NCBI GenBank assembly: GCA_002385735.1
Contig: DGEB01000057.1
Span: forward strand, 1 to 5,970
Origin: Peptococcaceae bacterium UBA3937
Lineage (GTDB): Bacteria > Bacillota > Peptococcia > DRI-13 > DTU073
Direction: 5' to 3'
DNA length: 5,970 nucleotides
This document shows positions 1 to 5,970 of this stretch, piece after piece; position 1 is the first letter of the stretch, and every line of letters begins with the position of its first letter. The notes beneath the pieces were generated by a model. That model was not told the DNA's origin, made no database searches, and was given only the letters and a program-made list of their open reading frames with translations. The translations under genes and the position numbers were made by a program.

Positions 1-1398
1 AAACTCCACACTGGCGTTTTCCACCCGCTCCTGGTTATAGGCAAAGGTCTTCAGTTCACTGTAGTGGGTGGTGGCAATGGTTTTCGCTCCCACCTTGATC
101 AAATGTTGTAAAACGGCCATGGCCAGCGCCGCCCCTTCCGTGGGGTCCGTCCCCGCTCCTAATTCGTCAAGAAGCACCAGGCTACGCTGGTTCACCTGGG
201 CCAGGATGTCGATAATATTCGTCATGTGAGCGGAAAAGGTGCTCAGAGATTGCTCAATGCTTTGCTCATCGCCGATATCGGCAAAAACGCCTTCGTAGAG
301 GGCCAGCTCGGTGCCGTTTTCGGCCGGCACGTGCAGACCCGCCTGGGCCATCAGCACAAACAGACCCACCATTTTGAGGGTAACCGTTTTCCCGCCCGTA
401 TTGGGCCCGGTAATCACCAAAGTGTCAAACCGGTCCCCCAACTGAATGGTCACCGGGACAACCGGCCCTTTCAACAGCGGATGCCGGCCCTGAATAATTT
501 TCAGATGGCCCTGGTCATTAAGCTGCGGCTCCCCGCAATCCAAGTCGCCGCTTAGTTTCCCTTTAGCCAGGATAAAATCCAGTTGCCCCAGCCGCCGCAC
601 CACATCCGTCAACTCCTCGTAATGCGCCGCCGTAAGTTCACTGAGTTCCCGCAAAATCCGCATGACTTCCGCTTTTTCCATCGCTTCGCAGCGCTGGGCC
701 TCGTTATTGAGTTCCACCACCGCCATGGGTTCTACAAACAGCGTCGCGCCGCTGCCCGACTGGTCATGAATCAGCCCCGGCACCTGGGCCCGGTATTCCT
801 GCTTCACCGGGATCACAAAACGCTCGTTACGGATGGTAATGAGGGGGTCCTGCAGGTATTTCTGCATTTCCGGCGAACGAATCATGTTCTCCAGTTTATC
901 CCGGGCCTTCCCCTGCAAACTGCGCAGTTGCCGGCGCAAGCGCAGCAATTCGTTCGAGGCGTGATCGCTGACTTCCCCTTCGGCCGTGATTTTGCGCTTA
1001 ATCTCCTGTTCCAGCCGCGGAAAACCAGGCCAATCCCGAACATAGACGGCCAAATGGCCAAATTTCTCCCCGTCGCCGGAGAAAAAATCTTTCGTTTTCC
1101 GGGCGGCCTGCAAGGTGTCGTAAATTTGCAGGAAATCGCCGGGCTCAATCACCCCACCCAGCTTCACTTTTCCCAGGGCCGGCCGGATGTCCCGCACCCC
1201 GCCCAAGGAAAAGCCGGGATACAAACGTAAAACTTCTTTCGCCTCGGTGGTTTCCCTTTGCCACTTTTGCACCAGTTCCTTATCGGAAGAAGGTTTTAAC
1301 CCTTCGGCCAGTTCCTTCCCCACCTGGAAAGTACACCGCTCCGCTAACCATTCGGTAATTTTGAAAAATTCCAGTTTCCGGAGTATTTTTTCCTGCAA
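1..1398 (-). CDS. mutS2: Endonuclease MutS2, N-terminal 466 residues (runs off the left edge)
   Basis: MutS2 is a MutS-family ATPase. Known members suppress homologous recombination or, in Bacillus subtilis, act on collided ribosomes. I translated the frame from 1398 to base 1 and it is open throughout, giving 466 residues. The N-terminus (KILRKLEFFKI) is typical of MutS2. A coiled-coil/lever region follows, with RNERFVIPVK near residue 190 and HDQSGSGATLFVEP near 205-218. The ATPase core has Walker A GPNTGGKT (331-338), Walker B LVLLDELGAGTDP (407-419, D411/E412) and the switch-like TTH (443-445). MutS2 proteins are usually about 780 residues, so the KOW and C-terminal Smr nuclease regions should lie beyond the left edge. 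TTG at 1398 is the start: a Shine-Dalgarno GGAGGG sits 7 bases upstream, an in-frame TGA lies at 1422-1420, and no ATG or GTG falls between. It is probably co-transcribed with the U32 gene 74 bases upstream. Identification is firm; whether the Smr domain is present cannot be seen. Confidence 0.97.
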   Translation of the reverse strand, partial: MQEKILRKLEFFKITEWLAERCTFQVGKELAEGLKPSSDKELVQKWQRETTEAKEVLRLYPGFSLGGVRDIRPALGKVKLGGVIEPGDFLQIYDTLQAARKTKDFFSGDGEKFGHLAVYVRDWPGFPRLEQEIKRKITAEGEVSDHASNELLRLRRQLRSLQGKARDKLENMIRSPEMQKYLQDPLITIRNERFVIPVKQEYRAQVPGLIHDQSGSGATLFVEPMAVVELNNEAQRCEAMEKAEVMRILRELSELTAAHYEELTDVVRRLGQLDFILAKGKLSGDLDCGEPQLNDQGHLKIIQGRHPLLKGPVVPVTIQLGDRFDTLVITGPNTGGKTVTLKMVGLFVLMAQAGLHVPAENGTELALYEGVFADIGDEQSIEQSLSTFSAHMTNIIDILAQVNQRSLVLLDELGAGTDPTEGAALAMAVLQHLIKVGAKTIATTHYSELKTFAYNQERVENASVEF

Positions 1399-1405
1399 AA
1401 CTCTT

Positions 1406-1411
1406 CCCTCC
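1406..1411 (-). promoter_or_regulatory. Ribosome binding site of mutS2 that fixes a TTG start
   Basis: On the minus strand GGAGGG is followed by a 7-base spacer and then TTG at 1398. The frame is closed by TGA at 1422-1420, and the first in-frame ATG is far inside the gene (M165), so this site decides the start. Confidence 0.8.
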
Positions 1412-1472
1412 GTTTTTTCTCAATATCTAAACCCAAACCTGGATGTCATCCGATTAGGAATTACTCTTCCAC

Positions 1473-4106
1473 TTACTCCACGCCACGGAAATAGTGGCCC
1501 TTGGTAAAGCCGGCAGGTGACAGCTCCTCCAGAATTGCCATGCTTTCCGGAAGAGGTTGAACTGCTCCCTTTTCCGCCCGCGTCAACTCGGCGCGATACA
1601 CCTGGACCACCTTTTTCACCCAATAGGCTTCTTCCCGCCTGGCCTCAATCCGCAGCCAATTCACTCTTGCCGCCAGCAGCTCAGATAGCTGCTCCAGCAT
1701 ATTCAAAACCTTGGAATTAAAAATGAACATCCGGCAATTTTCCACACTTTCCAGCGGAAAATGCATATTTAAGCGGTCTTTTAAGCTATAGGCCTGCTTG
1801 CGGCACGGCAGCGGACACCCCCGGTCCTGATGCCCCTCCCCTAAGACATTGCCGATGGTACAATGCTCCGTAAGCATCAAGGGCAAAGCTCCGTGCACAA
1901 AACACTCCCAAACAGGATGGGCAAAAGCAAAAGAACCCGCGCCAGCCAATTCCCTGATCTGGGCCAGGGTGAGTTCCGGCGACAGGGTAATGCCCACCAC
2001 CCCGCCGGCTAACAAATGCTTGGCCGTAAGCAGGTTAAACACGTTCAGCGAATAATCGGCTCTTATTCCGTTTAGCCCCAGATCCTTAGCCAGTTGCAGT
2101 GCGCCCGGGTTACCGGCAAGAAAACCGTCCACTCCCGCTTCCTGCCCCTTGAGGCAATAGGCTTTGATTTTCTCCACCTCATCCTCATGGAAGATGCGTG
2201 GGATTACCAGGACGGCCCGCGTTCCCCTGGCGTGACAGCTTTGCACCACCGCAGAAAAATCGGTCTCCGCGATGCTCTTTTTCCTTCTTAGCCTTTCCCC
2301 GCCAAAATATATTAGATCCGCTCCGGCCTCCAGTGCCGCTTCCACCGAGGCCAGATCCCCCACCTGTACGGACAACTGGGCCTGATGACGCCGGTTTTTG
2401 TCTTTGGGGGAAGGCCACGCCAACGTTTCCCTTGCCCCCGTACCAGGCAAGCCGGACAGGGCCGGAGTTGACCCTACCACATCCCGCAAAACCGCCTCCA
2501 CCCGTGCCTGGTACTCGGAAAATGACACTTCCGGCCTGGCAAATTGGGCCAGCCTTAATTTCTCGATTTTACTTACCGCAGCCCGCCGCAACGCATTCAA
2601 CTCGCTTAAGGGCACCATCAAGCCCGGTTCCAGGTGCACCCTGAAGTCCCCCAGGCAAAAAAGAGTATCCCCTAAACGCTGCATTTGCCGCTTGATATCT
2701 TCTTCGGTGACCGGATGTTTCTGTGCCTTCTCGACGATAAACTGCCCCTCGACCCGGGCGTAATTTCCTTGCCTGTCCCTGGCCTCCAAAAGCACCGGGC
2801 GTCCTTCGGCAATTTCCAGCGCCAGATCCAATGGCTCCTTTTTTTCGTTTCGGACAGAAGCATAGGTGGACGTTGCTTTTTCCATTAAGGCCGCATCAAG
2901 GGTTTTAAAAACCCGGTCCCCCGCCTGGGGCCGTCCTCCCTGTATAGAGAAGGAGACTTCCTCTCCACCCTCCGCCCGGCTAACCGTGGCCTTTCCTTTC
3001 CGGAGGCTTTTAATTTCTCCGGCGATGCGGCCGCCCTTAGTGACCCAAATCACATAGCCGTCCCCCACCGCCAAAGGTTCTTCCAAACGCACGGTAACAC
3101 GACCCGTGCGGGGATCAAAGCGCGTCACTCGCCCGATCATCACCCCGCGGTTGTTGGGACGCTGATAGCTCATTAAATGGGGACCCGGCTTTTCGAGAAA
3201 ATAGCCGGTGGTAAACTCCCGGTTAAAGATTTGGGCCAGTTCTTTTTCCGCATCGACGGAAACGGAGAAGGTCTCCGGCGCGGCAAGATATGTTTCTTCA
3301 TCCGCGTAAAACCGGTCCAAGGCCTCCCGGTAGTTGCGAATCACCACCGCCACATATTCCGGGCGCTTCATCCGCCCTTCCACCTTCAGGGAAGACACCT
3401 TCGCCGCCGCTAAAAGCGGAAGGTTTTCAACCATTTTCAGATCCCGCGGCGAAAGGAGATGCGCTCCCTCTGCCTTAACTTCCTTCCCCTGGGCATCCAC
3501 CAAAGTATAGGCCAGACGGCAAGGCTGGGCACACCGGCCCCGGTTGCCGCTCCGGCCTCCGATCATGCTGCTCATCAGGCATTGCCCGGAATAACATACG
3601 CACAAAGCCCCGTGCACAAAAACCTCCAGGGGGAGCTCCACCTGCTCCGCCATCCGGGCAAGATTAGCCAGAGACACCTCTCGGGCTAAGATCGCTCGGG
3701 CAAAACCCCGTTCCTGCAAAAAGCGCACGCCCAAGCTATTATGAACAGTCATTTGGGTGCTGGCGTGAATCTCCATCTCCGGCAGCGCCTTACGCAAAAA
3801 AGCAGCCACACCCAGATCCTGCACAATGATCGCGTCAACCTGGCTTTCGTACAACTGATAAACATACTCCGCCAAAAGCGGCAGTTCCTGATTCGACAGC
3901 AGCGTATTGACGGTAAGATAGACCCGCACGCCGCGTAAATGGGCATAGCGTACCTGCGCTTTCAGTTCTTCGACGGAAAAATTTTCGGCATACTGCCGGG
4001 CATTAAACAACTTGCCCCCGCAATAAACCGCATCGGCTCCGTTTTGCACCGCGGCACGCAACGCTTCACTACTGCCTACCGGGGCCAATAGTTCCATTTT
4101 GGACAT
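1473..4106 (-). CDS. U32-family protein with two U32 modules and a central DUF3656 region (RlhA/TrhP-like)
   Basis: This 877-residue protein belongs to the family called 'peptidase U32'. Characterised members are not mainly proteases: RlhA and TrhP help form 5-hydroxycytidine in 23S rRNA and 5-hydroxyuridine in tRNA, and UbiU/UbiV hydroxylate ubiquinone precursors, all with cysteines that bind a 4Fe-4S cluster. Module 1 spans about residues 1-310. It has ELLAPVGS at 5-12, HASTQ at 114-118 and the U32 signature from E161 (EVFVHGALC...GQCLMS), with candidate cluster ligands C169, C176, C192 and C196. A beta-barrel-like segment covers about 318-395, and a DUF3656-like segment about 396-517. Module 2 (about 575-877) repeats the fold: GADLIYFGG at 595-603, ECFVHGALPLM from 734, and C749, C764, C768. 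Both modules end in a similar motif (EFTTGYF, GFTKGHYF). ATG 4106 follows GGGGAGG with a 10-base spacer, and a TAA directly abuts it upstream, so the start cannot lie further out. The substrate is unknown; RNA hydroxylation is inference. Confidence 0.93.
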   Translation of the reverse strand: MSKMELLAPVGSSEALRAAVQNGADAVYCGGKLFNARQYAENFSVEELKAQVRYAHLRGVRVYLTVNTLLSNQELPLLAEYVYQLYESQVDAIIVQDLGVAAFLRKALPEMEIHASTQMTVHNSLGVRFLQERGFARAILAREVSLANLARMAEQVELPLEVFVHGALCVCYSGQCLMSSMIGGRSGNRGRCAQPCRLAYTLVDAQGKEVKAEGAHLLSPRDLKMVENLPLLAAAKVSSLKVEGRMKRPEYVAVVIRNYREALDRFYADEETYLAAPETFSVSVDAEKELAQIFNREFTTGYFLEKPGPHLMSYQRPNNRGVMIGRVTRFDPRTGRVTVRLEEPLAVGDGYVIWVTKGGRIAGEIKSLRKGKATVSRAEGGEEVSFSIQGGRPQAGDRVFKTLDAALMEKATSTYASVRNEKKEPLDLALEIAEGRPVLLEARDRQGNYARVEGQFIVEKAQKHPVTEEDIKRQMQRLGDTLFCLGDFRVHLEPGLMVPLSELNALRRAAVSKIEKLRLAQFARPEVSFSEYQARVEAVLRDVVGSTPALSGLPGTGARETLAWPSPKDKNRRHQAQLSVQVGDLASVEAALEAGADLIYFGGERLRRKKSIAETDFSAVVQSCHARGTRAVLVIPRIFHEDEVEKIKAYCLKGQEAGVDGFLAGNPGALQLAKDLGLNGIRADYSLNVFNLLTAKHLLAGGVVGITLSPELTLAQIRELAGAGSFAFAHPVWECFVHGALPLMLTEHCTIGNVLGEGHQDRGCPLPCRKQAYSLKDRLNMHFPLESVENCRMFIFNSKVLNMLEQLSELLAARVNWLRIEARREEAYWVKKVVQVYRAELTRAEKGAVQPLPESMAILEELSPAGFTKGHYFRGVE

Positions 4107-4194
4107 TTACCCAGTGCCTCCCCGCATCTACAAATCACAAGAAATTTTCCTTTCTCAACAAAAACCACTTTTTTTATCATATCTCCCACCATCA

Positions 4195-4223
4195 ATTATC
4201 CTTTGTAATATTATTTCTGTCAA
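4195..4223 (-). promoter_or_regulatory. Sigma-A-type promoter for the U32-mutS2 unit
   Basis: On the minus strand there is a perfect -35 TTGACA (4223-4218), a 17-base spacer and a -10 GATAAT (4200-4195, five of six consensus bases). Transcription would start near 4188, about 80 bases before the U32 start. The -35 lies only 14 bases after the stop of the QueG-like gene, so the U32-mutS2 pair has its own promoter and may also receive readthrough. Confidence 0.8.
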
Positions 4224-4236
4224 AGAGTTATTCCTT

Positions 4237-5013
4237 TCACGGACGGCAGGGATTCGTAAAGGCGCAGGGGACGTTACTTGCGCACTTTCCGCAGACATCG
4301 GCAAAGCCTAAGGAGGCGTATTGGGCGGCGTTTTGCAGCAAGCGTTCGTAACAACTGTGCCGGTTATATGAATCAAGCTGCAGCGCCCCGCTAACGCACT
4401 GCCGCACACATTGGGCACAGGAACGGTTCTGTTTATACAGGCAGAATTCCCCCTCCGGTCGGGGGGAAGGTTCAATTTCCAGATTGGTGATGATACTGCC
4501 CAGTCGTCCGGAACATCCTTTTTCCGTAATCAACATCTGATGCAGGCCAAATTTGCCCAGGCCGGCAATATAGGCCACGTGTTTATGGGACCAATCGCTG
4601 ACCAGTTTATTCTGGTCAAAATTGTGGGTAGGCGGCAGTTGGGCTGCCTGATAGTTCGTTTCCTGAAGTTTTTTCGCAAGATAGCTGCTTAAATCCACAA
4701 TCAAGCGGTTTGTTTCCAGATAGGCGACCGCCCATGACGCTGCACTGGCCTTTCCCTCAAGATTTTCCAGATTAACCGCTTCCTGAAAAGGAAGAAAAAA
4801 CGTAATGACTGTTTGGGCATCCGGCAGGAAATCGGTAGGCAAGGCATGGGTCGGTGACACCAACTCCTTTAACTGCCTGAAAAGGGGATCCTGCGCCCGG
4901 GCGAAAGCGACTAGCGGCTCTTCCCACCGGATTCGCGGATATCTCACGGAACGGTAATCGCGTACAAACGCCTTGATTAACAGTGCTACTTTTTGCTTCA
5001 TCTTCATCGCCAT
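4237..5013 (-). CDS. QueG-like (epoxyqueuosine reductase-related) double 4Fe-4S cluster protein, short form
   Basis: This 258-residue protein resembles the COG1600/QueG group. Real QueG reduces epoxyqueuosine to queuosine in tRNA using cobalamin and two 4Fe-4S clusters. Visible here are PDAQTVITFFLPF (64-76), matching the QueG N-terminal region, and WSHKHVAYIAGLGKFG (141-156) followed by LITEKGC and GSIITNLEIEP, matching the QueG 'AGLGW.GKN...LG.I.T.LE' segment. The cluster cysteines come next: C191, C199, C202, C206 and then C221, C241, C244, C250, with an extra C167 and C256. The first cluster is unusual: C191 is 8 residues before C199 where QueG has CxxC, and the usual CP is CV (206-207). 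QueG is normally about 350 residues or more, and its C-terminal part is missing here, so I do not assign the name queG. It may be a related reductase of unknown substrate. An in-frame TAA at 5028-5026 limits the start to ATG 5013, 5007 or 5001; AAGGAG (5024-5019) favours 5013 or 5007. No terminator follows the gene. Confidence 0.85.
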   Translation of the reverse strand: MAMKMKQKVALLIKAFVRDYRSVRYPRIRWEEPLVAFARAQDPLFRQLKELVSPTHALPTDFLPDAQTVITFFLPFQEAVNLENLEGKASAASWAVAYLETNRLIVDLSSYLAKKLQETNYQAAQLPPTHNFDQNKLVSDWSHKHVAYIAGLGKFGLHQMLITEKGCSGRLGSIITNLEIEPSPRPEGEFCLYKQNRSCAQCVRQCVSGALQLDSYNRHSCYERLLQNAAQYASLGFADVCGKCASNVPCAFTNPCRP

Positions 5014-5104
5014 TTCTTCTCCTTCTTACTGCGCTTTTTTACTTATCCTTCTTCCTTCACTCTTTTACTTGTTGCTCTTCTTTCTTCTCTTCTTTTTCCT
5101 TCAC
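5014..5104 (-). other. Polypurine leader upstream of the QueG-like gene
   Basis: Over these 91 bases the minus strand is purine at 81 positions, including an unbroken 28-base purine run at 5075-5102. The stretch ends in the Shine-Dalgarno AAGGAG of the downstream gene. I see no convincing promoter within it, and only a tiny Lys/Glu-rich frame (GTG 5104 to TGA 5057, 15 codons) that has no obvious ribosome binding site. Its function is unknown; a leader segment, or a remnant of low-complexity coding sequence, would fit. Confidence 0.5.
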
Positions 5105-5134
5105 GCCGCGCTGCGGACTTTTTTCTGTTTATCC

Positions 5135-5158
5135 AAAAAAAGACCTCCGCAGAGGTCT
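5135..5158 (-). terminator. Intrinsic terminator of the lipoprotein gene
   Basis: On the minus strand AGACCTC (5158-5152), loop TGCG and GAGGTCT (5147-5141) form a perfect 7-bp stem. A T tract through 5135 follows directly. It lies about 28 bases after the lipoprotein stop codon and separates that unit from the QueG-like gene. Confidence 0.9.
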
Positions 5159-5185
5159 CTTGGCTATTAATTGGGCCAGCTTAGC

Positions 5186-5677
5186 TTATTTTAATTTACA
5201 ATCTTCTACGCGGATATTAATGGTCTTTTCCCCAATCTTGCCAATGATGGTTATTTCTTTGCCTATTATCAGTTTTGTATCGAATACTCTTTTGATTTCT
5301 TCCGGGTTCGTAAAGAAACATTGCACTTGCGATGTGGCATAATCACTATGCGGCATAAAAGTGATAAAAACTTGTCCTAATACATCCCCCATGCTCGAAA
5401 TTACTCCCGTGATCTCAGCCCTCTTCCCGGTGTAAAGCTTAGTGGCTTTTTCCTGGTTATCTTCAAAAGCCTTTGCTAACTCTTCGGCATTAATCGTAAC
5501 ATCAATTTTTTCCCTGGGCAAGTTGGCTTGCCGCGCTGTCTGTAGTGGGTCTATGCTGGTTGTGCTTACAACAGTGGACTGAGGGGGTACGCAACCTACT
5601 ATTCCCACTAGAACGATCAGAACAAGAAGCGTGAACCACCACCGTTTTAATTGGGGTTTTGGCGTGCTATTTCCCAT
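5186..5677 (-). CDS. Small lipoprotein with an OB-fold (tRNA_anti-like) domain
   Basis: This is a 163-residue predicted exported lipoprotein. The N-terminus has basic residues (K7, K11, R12), a hydrophobic core (about 13-27, WWFTLLVLIVLVGIV) and a lipobox IVGC with the lipidated cysteine at C29, so it should be anchored to the outer face of the membrane. A Pro/Ser/Thr-rich linker (about 30-55) follows. Residues about 60-163 fit the tRNA_anti-like/OB-fold pattern: AEELAKAFEDNQEKATKLY, then YTGKRAEITGVISSM, VQCFF, IIGKEITIIGKI and a final VEDCKL. C120 and C160 are conserved-looking and could pair. Despite the domain name, the family's ligand is unknown and a tRNA-binding role is not implied. 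I chose ATG 5677 over an in-frame GTG at 5689: GGTGGG lies 7 bases before the ATG, and the GTG would sit almost at the predicted transcript start. Its own promoter and terminator make it a single-gene unit. Confidence 0.85.
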   Translation of the reverse strand: MGNSTPKPQLKRWWFTLLVLIVLVGIVGCVPPQSTVVSTTSIDPLQTARQANLPREKIDVTINAEELAKAFEDNQEKATKLYTGKRAEITGVISSMGDVLGQVFITFMPHSDYATSQVQCFFTNPEEIKRVFDTKLIIGKEITIIGKIGEKTINIRVEDCKLK

Positions 5678-5684
5678 ATAAATT

Positions 5685-5690
5685 CCCACC
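5685..5690 (-). promoter_or_regulatory. Ribosome binding site deciding the lipoprotein start
   Basis: On the minus strand GGTGGG, at the end of a longer G-rich run, is followed by a 7-base spacer and ATG 5677. The alternative GTG at 5689 overlaps this site and has no well-spaced Shine-Dalgarno of its own. Confidence 0.65.
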
Positions 5691-5702
5691 CCCCACCAAG
5701 AA

Positions 5703-5730
5703 TTTATATGTTAATACCATAATTCGCCAA
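5703..5730 (-). promoter_or_regulatory. Probable promoter of the lipoprotein gene
   Basis: On the minus strand there is a -35 TTGGCG (5730-5725, four of six consensus bases), a 16-base spacer and a -10 TATAAA (5708-5703, five of six). Transcription would begin near 5696, leaving a leader of about 19 bases that contains the GGTGGG site. The location between the tRNA terminator and the gene supports it. Confidence 0.6.
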
Positions 5731-5789
5731 AGGAAGGAAAAACTCCTTTATTTTTACTCTTTTTTCACTTTTTCGACAAATTCGCGTAG

Positions 5790-5832
5790 AAAAAATCAAA
5801 TGCGTTCGAAAAAGATCGTAACGCATTTGATT
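5790..5832 (-). terminator. Strong intrinsic terminator after tRNA-Val
   Basis: A perfect 13-bp inverted repeat (minus strand AATCAAATGCGTT at 5832-5820 and AACGCATTTGATT at 5806-5794) encloses a 13-base loop. It is followed by T residues through 5790. It begins 4 bases after the encoded CCA end of the tRNA, so the tRNA is a single-gene transcription unit. Confidence 0.93.
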
Positions 5833-5836
5833 GCTC

Positions 5837-5913
5837 TGGTGGGCGGTACTGGGCTCGAACCAGTGACCCCTACGATGTCAACGTAGTACTCTAACCAACT
5901 GAGCTAACCGCCC
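5837..5913 (-). tRNA. tRNA-Val (anticodon GAC), CCA encoded
   Basis: The minus strand folds as a complete 77-base cloverleaf. The acceptor stem GGGCGGT (5913-5907) pairs with ACCGCCC (5847-5841), followed by discriminator A and encoded CCA (5840-5837). The D arm contains TTAGCTCAGTTGGTTAGAG. The anticodon arm is CTACG/CGTAG with loop TTGACAT, placing GAC at 5879-5877, which reads GUC/GUU valine codons. The T arm contains GGTTCGAGCCC. All stems are intact. The gene has its own consensus promoter and terminator. Confidence 0.98.
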
Positions 5914-5922
5914 GCGAAGTAT

Positions 5923-5951
5923 ATTATATGATTTCTTCAGGCGTTTGTCAA
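5923..5951 (-). promoter_or_regulatory. Consensus sigma-A promoter of tRNA-Val
   Basis: On the minus strand there is a perfect -35 TTGACA (5951-5946), a 17-base spacer and a perfect -10 TATAAT (5928-5923). The predicted start is near 5916, only about 3 bases before the mature tRNA 5' end. Such a strong promoter fits a stable RNA gene. Confidence 0.93.
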
Positions 5952-5970
5952 ATACCCGTTTACACCATCT

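Noticed and set aside
226..1230. Plus-strand open frames of 109 and 215 residues
   Set aside because: They lie fully opposite the intact mutS2 frame, show no recognisable domain, and are rich in His, Pro, Gln and Arg as expected for antisense shadows.
1441..1451. Palindrome GGATGTCATCC between the U32 gene and mutS2
   Set aside because: The stem is only 4-5 bp with no T tract, so it does not qualify as a terminator; co-transcription remains the simplest reading.
2198..2644. Plus-strand 148-residue proline-rich frame
   Set aside because: It is antisense to the well-supported U32 gene, and its proline bias mirrors glycine codons of the true frame.
4983..5342. Plus-strand 119-residue frame rich in Phe, Leu and Ser that looks like a membrane protein
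   Set aside because: The apparent hydrophobicity comes from the pyrimidine-rich strand opposite the purine leader. The frame crosses a terminator and overlaps two minus-strand genes, and no promoter or ribosome site supports it.
5729..5755. Small plus-strand hairpin AAGGA/TCCTT followed by ATTTTT
   Set aside because: The 5-bp AT-rich stem is too weak, and no plus-strand gene ends here.
5837..5861. 3' end of the tRNA as a phage or island attachment site
   Set aside because: I saw no second copy of the tRNA 3' segment in the window and no integrase; the tRNA is followed at once by its own terminator and ordinary genes.
5659..5886. Plus-strand 75-residue frame ending in GGTGLEPVTPTMST
   Set aside because: This ending is the well-known false translation of the antisense strand of a tRNA gene. 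The frame covers the tRNA-Val, its terminator and the lipoprotein promoter and has no ribosome binding site.

Overview
The window reads as chromosomal DNA from a low- to mid-GC Gram-positive bacterium, most likely an anaerobic member of Clostridia (Peptococcaceae/Desulfotomaculum-like). This placement is inference. It rests on purine-rich Shine-Dalgarno sites, a TTG start, MutS2 next to a double-module U32 protein, a short QueG-like iron-sulfur protein, consensus sigma-A-type promoters and a tRNA with an encoded CCA end. Every supported gene lies on the minus strand, so transcription runs from right (5970) to left (1).

In transcription order: a consensus promoter drives a tRNA-Val(GAC) gene, which ends at a very strong intrinsic terminator. 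A separate promoter then drives a small lipoprotein with an OB-fold (tRNA_anti-like) domain, closed by its own intrinsic terminator. Next comes a spacer of about 170 bases whose minus strand is extremely purine-rich, leading into a QueG-like 4Fe-4S protein of about 258 residues. That gene has no visible terminator. Fourteen bases after its stop, a near-consensus promoter starts the transcript for an 877-residue U32-family protein (two U32 modules around a DUF3656 region). After 74 bases, mutS2 follows; it starts with TTG and runs off the left edge.

The U32 gene and mutS2 probably form an operon. Both have links to RNA or nucleic-acid biology: U32 proteins of known function are iron-sulfur-dependent RNA or quinone hydroxylation enzymes, and MutS2 acts on stalled or collided ribosomes and/or recombination intermediates. 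The QueG-like protein and the U32 protein are both cysteine-rich iron-sulfur candidates, and some readthrough between them is possible. No mobile element, CRISPR array, prophage or clearly new multi-gene system is visible. The most open points are a 34-codon cysteine-containing reading frame overlapping the U32 start, the degenerate cysteine set in the second U32 module, the shortened QueG-like protein, and the polypurine leader.
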